This document shows, piece after piece, positions 1 through 8,412 of a stretch of DNA of 64,000 bases. Each line of letters begins with the position of its first letter. Positions within the stretch are counted from its first letter, which is position 1. The notes beneath the pieces were generated by a model that was not told the DNA's origin, did no database searches, and saw only the letters and a list, made by a program, of their open reading frames with translations. Both the position numbers and the translations under genes were made by a program. The stretch spans positions 62,001 through 126,000 of the forward strand of contig CAXXEO010000014.1 of the NCBI GenBank assembly GCA_963664585.2. Reading direction: 5' to 3'. Source of the DNA: G963664585 sp963664585. Lineage in GTDB: Bacteria > Bacillota > Clostridia > Oscillospirales > Ruminococcaceae.

Positions 1-79
1 TAACCTTGGAATTGATACTCTTTCCTCCGAAGATAAAGATGTCGTGCTTGCCGGGAGCCTGATCAACTACTACGCATAA
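1..79 (+). CDS. 3' end of an unidentified protein (partial)
   Basis: An open frame enters from the window edge (codons start at base 2) and ends at TAA 77-79, giving a 25-residue tail that finishes LAGSLINYYA. Codon choice looks coding, and the next gene follows on the same strand after a 246-base gap. The tail is too short to assign to a family. Confidence 0.45.
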   Translation, partial: NLGIDTLSSEDKDVVLAGSLINYYA

Positions 80-140
80 AAAAAGCTTCATCAGTAACGT
101 CCATTCATTTTTTCATTGACCAAAGAATGTGAAGGAGTAC

Positions 141-243
141 TATAGCAATTCCAAACAAGAACAGGAAAACATGATGTTATCTCCCCCGCCTTCGGCGGGG
201 GAGATAACAAAACTCATTCCACTTTATTTTTGAAATTGCTATA
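141..243. repeat. Palindromic MITE-like element, variant subtype
   Basis: The ends form an inverted repeat beginning TATAGCAATT and closing AATTGCTATA, around a GC-rich hairpin with the core CCCCCGCCTTCGGCGGGGG flanked by ATCT/AGAT arms. The core and overall size match the repeat family found elsewhere in the window, but the terminal sequence differs (TATAGCAATT rather than TATAGCCAATTAAC). It fills most of the non-coding 80-325 stretch, in which no gene is seen. Confidence 0.7.
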
Positions 244-325
244 AAATGGGAACGTTCTCCAATGGGAGAGATGTGTCAGGTATCCATGATTGCGTTACTT
301 ATATAATTTGAAAGGGGTTAATAAG

Positions 326-1627
326 ATGCTGGACATTTTAAAAGAAAGTAAAGCCCAGTTTGACTATGCTGTCAAAATCAGAAGACATCTTCACACCTAT
401 CCTGAGCCGACCTCTCGTGAATTTAATACGGTGAAGCTCATCATGAGCGAGCTTGATAAAATGGGGATTCCCTATGAAAATATCCGTGGTGGTGGTGTTT
501 TGGGATATATTCAGGGTGCTAAAGAGGGTAAAACCGTACTGCTTCGTGCTGATTGTGACGCGCTTTCCATGCAAGAAGCACCAAATAACGCCAAGGGACC
601 CAAAGTCTGCGTCAGCAAGGTGGACGGTGTCGCCCATATGTGCGGACATGATTCTCATGTAGCAATGCTGCTTTCTGCAGCGAAAATTTTAAACGCAAAC
701 AAAGAGCTGCTTGAGGGACGTGTCATTCTGTCGTTTGAACGAGGCGAAGAAGGCGGATATTGCGTCTATTACATACTAAAGCACATACAGGAAAAAGGCA
801 TCAGGATTGACAGCTGCTGGGCAAACCACATTGATACCGGTCTGGAAGTCGGACAGGTTGCCATAGATGACGGTGCAGTCAGTTCCGGAAGCGTTACATA
901 TGATATCGCTTTGACCGGCAAGGGCGGACATGGCTCCAGGCCAGACCTGTCGAATAACCCCATCGATTGTTTTATTGCCATCATGAACTGCATGAAAGAT
1001 CTTCGGATGAAACATATTCGACCTGATTCCCCACTTACCTACACAATCGGATTGGTCCAGTCTGGAACAAAGCGCAACGTGATTCCGGAAAGCCTGCTTT
1101 TTTCTGGGACATGCCGTTTTCATGATCCCGAAGTGGGCAGTATCTTTATGAAAGAGCTTCGCAGGGTTATCGATTCCAATGCGGATCTCTATGACTGCAA
1201 AGCTGATTATAAACGATTTGCCGGCCCAAGCCGTTCCGTCATCAATCACGCGCAGTGTACCACAATCGGCAGGGAAGCCGCTGCTGCTATTTTGGGCGCT
1301 AATTCTATCATCACCAAAAAGGCTGCCGCTATGGGCTCTGACTCCAGCTTTGCAACCATGTCCTGCTATTATCCTGTCGTCGCTGCAAAAGTTGGTGGCC
1401 GCAATGAAGCAAAAGGTATGACAATTGGCGGACATAACCCCAACTTTGAATTTGATGAGAAAGGCATCCCCTATGGGACTTCTTTATATATCGCTTACGC
1501 CTTTGCTTTTTTGAAAAGCAAAGAAAAAATTGATTTTGACCCGTACAAAGGAAGCATAGACGACTATATTACGATGATTAACCGTCCCGTTCCCGAGTGC
1601 TTTGACTGCCAAAACAATAATACTTAA
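326..1627 (+). CDS. M20-family amidohydrolase/peptidase
   Basis: A 433-residue cytosolic metallohydrolase of the M20D (aminoacylase/hippurate hydrolase) type, predicted to cleave N-acyl amino acids or small peptides with a metal centre. The N-terminal IRRHLHTYPEPT stretch, the LLRADCDAL segment and the metal-site motif HMCGHDSH near residue 105 are visible, with a GxGGHGS-like dimer-domain motif further on. An upstream in-frame ATG at 290 exists, but the ATG at 326 sits behind a GAAAGGGG ribosome site and matches the usual N-terminus. The PLP enzyme downstream starts 15 bases after the stop, followed by a peptide-type ABC transporter, so it probably processes an imported peptide or acylated amino acid. 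The substrate is not known. Confidence 0.88.
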   Translation: MLDILKESKAQFDYAVKIRRHLHTYPEPTSREFNTVKLIMSELDKMGIPYENIRGGGVLGYIQGAKEGKTVLLRADCDALSMQEAPNNAKGPKVCVSKVDGVAHMCGHDSHVAMLLSAAKILNANKELLEGRVILSFERGEEGGYCVYYILKHIQEKGIRIDSCWANHIDTGLEVGQVAIDDGAVSSGSVTYDIALTGKGGHGSRPDLSNNPIDCFIAIMNCMKDLRMKHIRPDSPLTYTIGLVQSGTKRNVIPESLLFSGTCRFHDPEVGSIFMKELRRVIDSNADLYDCKADYKRFAGPSRSVINHAQCTTIGREAAAAILGANSIITKKAAAMGSDSSFATMSCYYPVVAAKVGGRNEAKGMTIGGHNPNFEFDEKGIPYGTSLYIAYAFAFLKSKEKIDFDPYKGSIDDYITMINRPVPECFDCQNNNT

Positions 1628-1642
1628 TTAGGAGTGCGATTT

Positions 1643-2818
1643 GTGAATTACAATTTTGATGAAGTCATTAACAGAAAGGGAACCTTCAGTTCAAAATGGG
1701 ACAACGTTGGCGCCCGCGTTGGTAATCCTGACGCTTTGCCCATGTGGGTTGCCGATTCCGATTTCCGCTGCCCTCAGCCGGTACTTGACGCTTTATCAAA
1801 GCACCTTGAACACGGCATTCTGGGATATACATATCTTGTACCCGAATTTGCAAAAGCCACTCAGAATTGGGTTTTTAAGAGACACGGCTGGGAAATAGAC
1901 ACCTCTTGGGTTTCGTCGTCTTCAGGTATTGTCCCTGTTCTTAACACCATGGTTCAGGCATTTACCGAACCCGGTGATGAAGTCATTATCCAACAGCCGG
2001 TTTATTACCCTTTTATGAACGCTATTGTTGATAATGGCCGAGTCGTGAGTTCCAACAGCCTTGAACTTAAAAATGGCAGATATGAAATAAACTTTGACGA
2101 TCTTGAGTGTCGAGCTCGGAATCCCAAGGCGAAGCTGATGATCCTATGCAGTCCGCATAATCCCGTGGGACGTGTCTTTACAAAGGATGAGCTTAAGCGC
2201 ATTGGTACAATCTGCGTAAAAAATAATGTTGTTTTGGTTTCCGATGAAATTCATTCAGATCTGGTTTTCCCGGGACACAAACACATCCCAATGGCTTCTG
2301 TTTCTCCAGAAATCGCTGCCAATACCGTTACTGCTATAGCTCCAAGCAAAACTTTTAACATGGCAGGTCTGCGTACGTCGGGGGTCATCATTCCCAATCA
2401 AGAGATTGCTAAAAAGCTAACTGCCCAGTTTGGTAAAAACCGGACTGTTGGTTTGGGTATACTCGGCCTTATTGGATATATTGCAGCCTATGATGAATGT
2501 TCCGATTACGCCGATCAACTGGTTCAATACCTTTACAGCAATGTTGATTATCTGGATGGTTTCCTCAAGGCAAAGACGCCAAAAATAAAGCTTGTTCACC
2601 CAGAGGGTACATATCTGATGTGGCTTGACTGCAGAGAGCTGGGTTTGAATAACAAAGAATTAGACGACTTTGTGATTCATAAATCCAAGGTAGCCGTTGA
2701 CAGCGGTTACTGGTTCGGATGTGAAGGCAATGGCTTTATGCGCATGAACATCGCTTGCCCGAAAGCAACCCTTAAGCAAGGTCTTGAGCAGATTTATGCT
2801 CAATATGTCAAGCTTTAA
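1643..2818 (+). CDS. PatB/MalY-type PLP-dependent C-S lyase or aminotransferase
   Basis: A fold-type I pyridoxal-phosphate enzyme of the MalY/PatB family (about 391 residues, the usual size), often cystathionine beta-lyases. The N-terminal NRKGTFSSKWD and LPMWVADSDF segments are hallmarks of this family; the PLP lysine lies in APSKTFNMAGLR, and CSPHNPVGRV and SDEIHSDLVF mark the cofactor pocket. The GTG at 1643 is chosen because AGGAG lies 8 bases upstream; a GTG at 1634 overlaps that ribosome site. It sits directly after the M20 hydrolase and before the ABC transporter, suggesting that a sulfur-containing or cysteine-conjugate peptide could be the imported substrate (inference). Confidence 0.88.
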   Translation: MNYNFDEVINRKGTFSSKWDNVGARVGNPDALPMWVADSDFRCPQPVLDALSKHLEHGILGYTYLVPEFAKATQNWVFKRHGWEIDTSWVSSSSGIVPVLNTMVQAFTEPGDEVIIQQPVYYPFMNAIVDNGRVVSSNSLELKNGRYEINFDDLECRARNPKAKLMILCSPHNPVGRVFTKDELKRIGTICVKNNVVLVSDEIHSDLVFPGHKHIPMASVSPEIAANTVTAIAPSKTFNMAGLRTSGVIIPNQEIAKKLTAQFGKNRTVGLGILGLIGYIAAYDECSDYADQLVQYLYSNVDYLDGFLKAKTPKIKLVHPEGTYLMWLDCRELGLNNKELDDFVIHKSKVAVDSGYWFGCEGNGFMRMNIACPKATLKQGLEQIYAQYVKL

Positions 2819-2921
2819 CCGCTTTATAAAACCACTAATATGTCTAGTCCGTTCTTAAGGCTTTATTTGTCTCCATGGCAGCGGACGCTGTCTGAATATA
2901 AAAATACTAGGAGGATCGCAA

Positions 2922-4481
2922 ATGAAAAAGCTTAGCAGAATAAGTGCTCTAGTTCTTAGTCTGATGCTGGTATTGTCAGCATGCGGCGGCAGCGGTACCA
3001 CAAAATCTAGCGTGACCGCAGCAAGTGGTGGTCAGTCCGTGAAATCTGTTAAGGATAATATGGTCATTGGTTTGACCGAAGAACCCGGTGCCTTGGATCC
3101 CACACATAGCACGTTGAGTTCAAACGGGCAGGTAGGCAGTAATATTTATGATACGCTGTTTGTGAAGGACCCTGCGACCGGTAAAGACCTTCCCAGTCTG
3201 GCAACTTCCTATAAAAAGATCGACGATCTGACCTACCAAATCAGTATTCGCAAAGACGTCACCTTCCACAACGGTGAAAAATTGACGGCGAACGACGTTC
3301 TTTTTACGATTACACGTTTGACCACTGCCTCGGCAACCAAATCACGCTATACGGCTATTGATGCCAAAAACTGCAAGATGATCGATGATTATACTGTCGA
3401 GTTGAAGCTCAAATCCCCCTGGGCCAATGTCATTACTTATTTTACTGGCTCTTTATCCTGTGTGGTTTGCAAAAAAGTTGCGGAAGACCCGAACAGCAAG
3501 ATGGAACGCAACCCGGTCGGCACCGGCCCGTATAAGTTTGTGAGCTGGACGACCGGCGACAGCATCGTACTGGAAGCCAACGATAAATATTGGAACGGTA
3601 AACCGGTCACAAAAAAGCTGACCTTTAAGTTCTTTCCGGATGCTTCGATCCGGGCCATTCAACTTGAAGCCGGAGATGTCGATTTTATCTACAGTGTCGG
3701 CGGTCAGGATTATGAACGGCTGTCAAAGGATAAAAACACCACTGTTGTCAGCGGCGTAGGTTTTACATTTGAGTCGCTGTACTTTAACCAGAAGTTGCAA
3801 AGCGTTTACAGCGATGTCAGGGTGCGCAAAGCCTTAACCTACGCGCTGGATATGCCCTCAGTTGTCAAAGCGGTCTGGGGGGATCTGGCGGTTCCCGCTG
3901 ACTCTATCTATCCTACCGCACTCATGGGACATGTTGCGATTGGACCGGTCAAGCGCGATGTCGAAGCTGCCAAGAAACTGCTGGCGGAAGCCGGCTATCC
4001 AAATGGCCTCGACTGTGAGATGACCGTGCCGAACAGTTCCGAGACTCTGCAATACCTTGAAATCATGCAGAATCAATGGGCCGATGCCGGCATCCGCATG
4101 AAGATCAACAGCCTTGATCAGGCAACCGTCAAGGAACTTAACGCTACAGGGAAAAATCCGTTGGGACGCTCCAACTTTACCGCATCAACCGGCGACCCGA
4201 TTCATGCTCTTGCCGCGTGGCAAATCGGCTATGTGGGTGTGATGTGCGCTTCAGACACGAAAGTCGACGACCTGATCAACAAGGCACGCGAGGCATCAGA
4301 TCAAACTAAGGCGGTACAGTATTTGGAAGAAATCCAGCGTTATGCTTTGCAGGAGAAGTATTATGCGATTCCTGTTGCGTTCACAAAGAGCGTTTACGCA
4401 ATGAAAAGCAAGATGTTCGGCTTTATCTATTCACCATATGGAAATTCGGACTTCAGCAAAATCGGGGTTTACGCCAATTAA
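2922..4481 (+). CDS. Peptide-type ABC transporter solute-binding lipoprotein (SBP family 5)
   Basis: A 519-residue extracellular binding lipoprotein. A signal peptide ends in the lipobox LSAC with the lipidated Cys at 21, followed by a Ser/Thr/Gly-rich linker. Family 5 features are seen: ADDVLFTI-like segment (LTANDVLFTI), RNPVGTGPYKF and VRVRKALTYALD. AGGAGG lies 6 bases upstream of the ATG. It is the first gene of a complete Opp/Dpp-type transporter running to 8401. A strong hairpin between it and the permease gene probably sets a higher level of binding protein. The ligand is most likely a di- or oligopeptide, but this family also binds nickel, opines and other compounds. Confidence 0.92.
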   Translation: MKKLSRISALVLSLMLVLSACGGSGTTKSSVTAASGGQSVKSVKDNMVIGLTEEPGALDPTHSTLSSNGQVGSNIYDTLFVKDPATGKDLPSLATSYKKIDDLTYQISIRKDVTFHNGEKLTANDVLFTITRLTTASATKSRYTAIDAKNCKMIDDYTVELKLKSPWANVITYFTGSLSCVVCKKVAEDPNSKMERNPVGTGPYKFVSWTTGDSIVLEANDKYWNGKPVTKKLTFKFFPDASIRAIQLEAGDVDFIYSVGGQDYERLSKDKNTTVVSGVGFTFESLYFNQKLQSVYSDVRVRKALTYALDMPSVVKAVWGDLAVPADSIYPTALMGHVAIGPVKRDVEAAKKLLAEAGYPNGLDCEMTVPNSSETLQYLEIMQNQWADAGIRMKINSLDQATVKELNATGKNPLGRSNFTASTGDPIHALAAWQIGYVGVMCASDTKVDDLINKAREASDQTKAVQYLEEIQRYALQEKYYAIPVAFTKSVYAMKSKMFGFIYSPYGNSDFSKIGVYAN

Positions 4482-4510
4482 GCTCCAGTATCGTTCTTCG
4501 GTCAAATCAA

Positions 4511-4549
4511 CATCGCGGCAGCCGACGCACCGGTCCGGCTGCCGCGATG
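4511..4549 (+). terminator. Intergenic stem-loop between binding protein and permease genes
   Basis: A perfect 14-bp inverted repeat (CATCGCGGCAGCCG with its complement) and an 11-base loop lies between the lipoprotein and permease genes. There is no immediate T-run, so it is more likely an mRNA-stabilising or partial-termination element giving excess binding protein. Confidence 0.65.
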
Positions 4550-4598
4550 GGCTAAACTGAGCTTTATTTTTCCATATGTCATGAAAGGAGTGCCCCCT

Positions 4599-5558
4599 TT
4601 GATCAAATACATCTTTAAGAGAGTTCTTTCTATGATCCCAGTACTGATGGGCGTTGCCTTTATCATCTTCTTCGTTTTGGAGCTTACGCCGGGCGACCCT
4701 GTGCGGATGCTTGTGGGCGACGAAGCGGATGAGGCGACCATCGCGGAGGTTCGCAGCTCCATGGGGTTGGACGATCCGTTTGTTGTCCGGTTTTTTCGAT
4801 ACTTGGGCGGCGTTGTACAAGGGAATTTTGGTACTTCCTATACAACCAAGCAGCCTGTCTCCGACGCGATCTTCGCACGCTTCCCGACGACGATCACCCT
4901 CGCGCTGGTGACCACCACCGTCGCTGTGGCGCTCGCGATCCCTTTGGGGGTTATCTCGGCTGTGAAGCAGGACTCGCTTATAGACAGTCTATCACGGGTC
5001 ATCGCGCTAATCGGCGTGTCCATGCCAAACTTCTGGCAGGGTTTGCTTAACATTCTGCTATTTTCGGTCTATTTGAAATGGCTTCCGGCCAGCGGCTTCT
5101 CCACGCCGGCGCATTGGATTCTGCCCGCACTGACCATAGGAACCAGCGCAGCCGCCGGTATCATGCGCAATACGCGGTCGTCCATGCTGGAGGTCATCCG
5201 GCAGGATTATATCCGCACCGCGCGCGCCAAGGGTGCCAGCAACCGTACCGTGATCTGGAAGCATGCGCTGAAAAACGCGCTGATCCCGGTTGTGACGGTA
5301 ATTGGGCTGCGGTTTGGGGGCGCGCTTGGCGGTTCGGTCGTCAGCGAGCAGGTCTTTGGAATTCCGGGACTGGGGAAACTGATGATCGACTCCATCAATA
5401 AACGCGATTACCCAGTGATATTAGGTGGAGTGCTGCTGATCGCGTTTTCCTACAGCGTGGTCAATTTAATGGTTGATCTTCTTTACACGTATATCGACCC
5501 GCGCATCAAATCCCAATACAGCACGCGCAAGGTAAAACGGGCAAAGGAGGCGGCATAA
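4599..5558 (+). CDS. ABC transporter permease, DppB/OppB type
   Basis: A 319-residue inner-membrane permease subunit of the peptide/nickel family. It starts with the typical IKYIFKRVLSMIPVLMGV first membrane helix and has the TPGDPV segment and the coupling loop with EAA-like sequence DYIRTARAKGAS. A TTG at 4599 is preferred: AAAGGAG lies 8-9 bases upstream, whereas the in-frame ATG at 4581 is part of that ribosome site. Six helices are expected. It pairs with the next gene, whose start directly abuts its stop. Confidence 0.9.
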   Translation: MIKYIFKRVLSMIPVLMGVAFIIFFVLELTPGDPVRMLVGDEADEATIAEVRSSMGLDDPFVVRFFRYLGGVVQGNFGTSYTTKQPVSDAIFARFPTTITLALVTTTVAVALAIPLGVISAVKQDSLIDSLSRVIALIGVSMPNFWQGLLNILLFSVYLKWLPASGFSTPAHWILPALTIGTSAAAGIMRNTRSSMLEVIRQDYIRTARAKGASNRTVIWKHALKNALIPVVTVIGLRFGGALGGSVVSEQVFGIPGLGKLMIDSINKRDYPVILGGVLLIAFSYSVVNLMVDLLYTYIDPRIKSQYSTRKVKRAKEAA

Positions 5559-6449
5559 ATGACGGAAACTGAAACCAAAAAGCAGTTACTGGAAACAACA
5601 TTCAAAAAACAAAGCCGGCTAATGGATATTTTCCGCCGGTTCAGAAAAAACCGTGCCGCAATGGTTGGATTGGCCATATTAATCATTTTGATTTTTGGCG
5701 CAATTTTCGCGAAAGTTGTCGCACCATATCCTTATGAGAAACAGGACCTGCGCAATATGTTTGCCGGGCCAAGCTGGCAGCATCTCTGCGGTACTGACAA
5801 TTACGGCCGTGATATTTTCAGCCGGATCATATACGGTGCGCGCATTTCCCTGTTCGTGGGCTTTGTGTCCGTGTCGATCGGCTGTGTTGCCGGCGGATCG
5901 CTGGGTGCGATTGCTGCTTACAATGGTCGACAGGTGGACAATGCGATCATGCGTGCGCTGGATATCTGGCACAGTATCCCGCAGATGCTGCTAGCAATCT
6001 CGCTGGCATCGGCTCTGGGTCCCGGCATCGTGAATGCGATGATCGCAGTCGGCGTCACCTCCATTCCGGCTTATGCTCGCGTCGTGCGTGCGTCGGTCAT
6101 GACAGTCATCAATCAGGAGTATATCGAGGCAGCGCATTGCCTGGGCGTAAAGAGCGGGCGTATCATTTTACGTCATATCATTCCTAATGCACTGGCACCG
6201 GTGATCGTACAGGCATCGCTGGGCGTCGCAGGCGCCATTATCACCACCGCAAGTCTGAGCTTTCTCGGACTCGGCGTACAGCCTCCGACGCCGGAATGGG
6301 GCTCAATGTTGTCCGCGGGCAGGCAGTTTATCAGGAATCACTGGCATATGATCACATTTCCTGGACTTGCCATTATGGTGACGGTCATGGCAATCAACAT
6401 GATGGGCGACGGCTTGCGCGACGCGCTAGACCCACGGCTGAAGAGATAG
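5559..6449 (+). CDS. ABC transporter permease, DppC/OppC type
   Basis: A 296-residue second permease. It carries the OppC N-terminal cytoplasmic segment (RRFRKNRAAMVGLAILI), the HLCGTDNYGRDIFSRIIYGAR motif common to the DppC branch, the EAA loop QEYIEAAHCLGVKS, and the conserved LSFLGLGVQPPTPEWG near the C-terminus. It starts at the ATG immediately after the stop of the DppB-type gene, behind the AAAGGAGG in that gene's tail, so the two are translationally linked. It forms the heterodimeric membrane channel with the preceding protein. Confidence 0.92.
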   Translation: MTETETKKQLLETTFKKQSRLMDIFRRFRKNRAAMVGLAILIILIFGAIFAKVVAPYPYEKQDLRNMFAGPSWQHLCGTDNYGRDIFSRIIYGARISLFVGFVSVSIGCVAGGSLGAIAAYNGRQVDNAIMRALDIWHSIPQMLLAISLASALGPGIVNAMIAVGVTSIPAYARVVRASVMTVINQEYIEAAHCLGVKSGRIILRHIIPNALAPVIVQASLGVAGAIITTASLSFLGLGVQPPTPEWGSMLSAGRQFIRNHWHMITFPGLAIMVTVMAINMMGDGLRDALDPRLKR

Positions 6450-6461
6450 TGGAGGCGAAGT

Positions 6462-7424
6462 ATGAATATTCTTGAAATAAATGATTTACATGTGCACTAT
6501 ATAACCGACGCCGGGACCGTGAAGGCTGTGAACGGGATCAATCTGTCGCTGGAAAAAGGCGAGAGCCTTGGCCTGGTGGGAGAGACCGGTGCAGGAAAAA
6601 CCACCACGGCGCTGGCGCTTCTTCAATTGGTTCCGGATCCTCCCGGAAAGATCATGCAAGGGAAAATCCTGTTTAATGGAGAATCCCTGCTGGATAAAAG
6701 CGAGAATGAGATGCGAAAAATCCGCGGCGGAAAGATCACAATGATCTTTCAGGATCCCATGACCTCGCTGAATCCCGTTATGCCGGTCGGAGAACAGATC
6801 ATCGAGGTCATCAAGCTGCATAATAAGGGCATTTCCAACGCCGACGCCAGCAACAAGGCGGCGGAGATGCTTGAAACGGTGGGGATAGACTTCGAACGCA
6901 TGAACGACTATCCTCATCAGTTTTCGGGCGGTATGAAGCAGCGCGTTGTCATCGCCATCGCCCTGGCCTGCAATCCGACCCTTCTCATCGCCGATGAACC
7001 GACGACAGCGCTGGATGTCACCATCCAGGCGCAGGTGCTGAATTTGATGGCAAAGCTAAAAAAAGAATTCGATACGTCGATGATTCTCATCACGCACGAC
7101 CTGGGCGTCGTCGCGGAGATCTGCGAGAAGGTTGCAATCATGTATGCTGGAAAGATAGTGGAATACGGCACTTTGCAGCAGGTATATCTCAACACGCAAC
7201 ATCCTTACAGTAAGGGGCTGTTCGCCTCAGTTCCCGACCTGAGCAAAAAAGTGAAACGCTTGACTCCCATTCTCGGGCTGATGCCTGATCCCAGCAACCT
7301 GCCGGAGGGATGCAGCTTCTGGCCGAGATGCCCAAGCGCAACAGAGGAATGCAAAAAAGCGGATCCGCCGGCTGTGGAAGTTGAACCGGGGCACATCGTC
7401 AAATGCATTCACATGAAAGTGTAG
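6462..7424 (+). CDS. ABC transporter ATPase, DppD/OppD type
   Basis: A 320-residue ATP-hydrolysing subunit. Walker A reads GETGAGKTT, the signature is SGGMKQR and Walker B is LLIADEPTTALD; the C-terminal oligopeptide/dipeptide extension with GCSFWPRCP cysteines is present. This cysteine-containing tail is typical for OppD/DppD and can bind an iron-sulfur cluster in some members. It starts 12 bases after the second permease, with GGAGGCG before the ATG. Confidence 0.93.
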   Translation: MNILEINDLHVHYITDAGTVKAVNGINLSLEKGESLGLVGETGAGKTTTALALLQLVPDPPGKIMQGKILFNGESLLDKSENEMRKIRGGKITMIFQDPMTSLNPVMPVGEQIIEVIKLHNKGISNADASNKAAEMLETVGIDFERMNDYPHQFSGGMKQRVVIAIALACNPTLLIADEPTTALDVTIQAQVLNLMAKLKKEFDTSMILITHDLGVVAEICEKVAIMYAGKIVEYGTLQQVYLNTQHPYSKGLFASVPDLSKKVKRLTPILGLMPDPSNLPEGCSFWPRCPSATEECKKADPPAVEVEPGHIVKCIHMKV

Positions 7425-7444
7425 GGGGGAGGGCGTTGGATAAA

Positions 7445-8401
7445 ATGATAGAAATAAAAAATTTAAAGAAACATTTTAAAACCCCTAAAGGCATGCTTCA
7501 TGCCGTGGATGGGCTCAGCTTTTCCATTAAACAAGGAGAAACGCTGGGCGTTGTGGGGGAATCCGGCTGCGGTAAATCCACGCTGGGCCGGACGATCATC
7601 GGCCTGCACGAAGCCACTTCCGGCCAAGTCTTTTATGAAGGCAAGGACATCACGCACACACGCGGAGACAAAAAGATGGAGCTGCGCCGCCAAATGCAGA
7701 TGATCTTTCAGGATCCTTTCTCCTCACTGAACCCGCGCATGACGGTCAGCGAAAGCATCGCCGAAGGCATGATCGTGCATAAAATGTATAAAAGCAGGGC
7801 GGAACTCAATAATCGTGTCGTCGAGCTGATGGACACGGTCGGACTCGCGCAGAGGCTTGCCATGAGCTATCCCCATGAATTGGACGGCGGACGTCGCCAG
7901 CGCATTGGCATCGCCCGTGCGCTCAGCCTGAATCCCAGTTTTATTGTGTGCGACGAACCAGTATCCGCGTTGGATGTTTCCATACAGGCACAGGTGCTCA
8001 ATCTGATGCAAGATTTGCAGGAAGCACACAATCTGACCTACCTGTTTATCACCCATAACCTGTCGGTGGTAAAACACATCTCCAATGAGATCATGGTCAT
8101 GTATCTGGGACAGCTGGTGGAAAAAAGCAGCTCGGACGAGCTGTTTGAAAGAATGCTGCACCCCTATACAAAGGCGCTCCTGTCCGCCATACCGACGACG
8201 GATATCCTCAATAAGAAGGAACGAATTTATTTAAAGGGAGAAATCTCCTCACCGATTAACCCCAAGCCCGGATGCCGTTTCGCTCCGCGCTGCCCCTATG
8301 CGAAGGATCGCTGTCATACGGAAAATCCGGTGATTCGCGAGATTTTACCGGAGCATTTTGCATCCTGCCACTATATCGAAGAAATCAACGCCTTGTCATA
8401 G
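7445..8401 (+). CDS. ABC transporter ATPase, DppF/OppF type
   Basis: A 318-residue second ATPase of the same importer. Walker A is GESGCGKST, Walker B is FIVCDEPVSALD and the tail has GCRFAPRCP. The signature loop reads LDGGRRQR instead of LSGGxxQ: the usual Ser is Asp, as seen in some members of this subfamily. A GGGGGGAGGG ribosome site overlaps the upstream stop; the TTG at 7436 lies very close to it and the ATG at 7445 lies 12 bases away, so either could be used. It overlaps nothing and is followed 11 bases later by the S9 peptidase start. Confidence 0.9.
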   Translation: MIEIKNLKKHFKTPKGMLHAVDGLSFSIKQGETLGVVGESGCGKSTLGRTIIGLHEATSGQVFYEGKDITHTRGDKKMELRRQMQMIFQDPFSSLNPRMTVSESIAEGMIVHKMYKSRAELNNRVVELMDTVGLAQRLAMSYPHELDGGRRQRIGIARALSLNPSFIVCDEPVSALDVSIQAQVLNLMQDLQEAHNLTYLFITHNLSVVKHISNEIMVMYLGQLVEKSSSDELFERMLHPYTKALLSAIPTTDILNKKERIYLKGEISSPINPKPGCRFAPRCPYAKDRCHTENPVIREILPEHFASCHYIEEINALS

Positions 8402-8412
8402 AGGAGATCAGT

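Noticed and set aside
776..1435. A 219-codon frame on the - strand opposite the first M20 gene
   Set aside because: It lies wholly within a well-supported gene on the other strand, with no ribosome site or family pattern.
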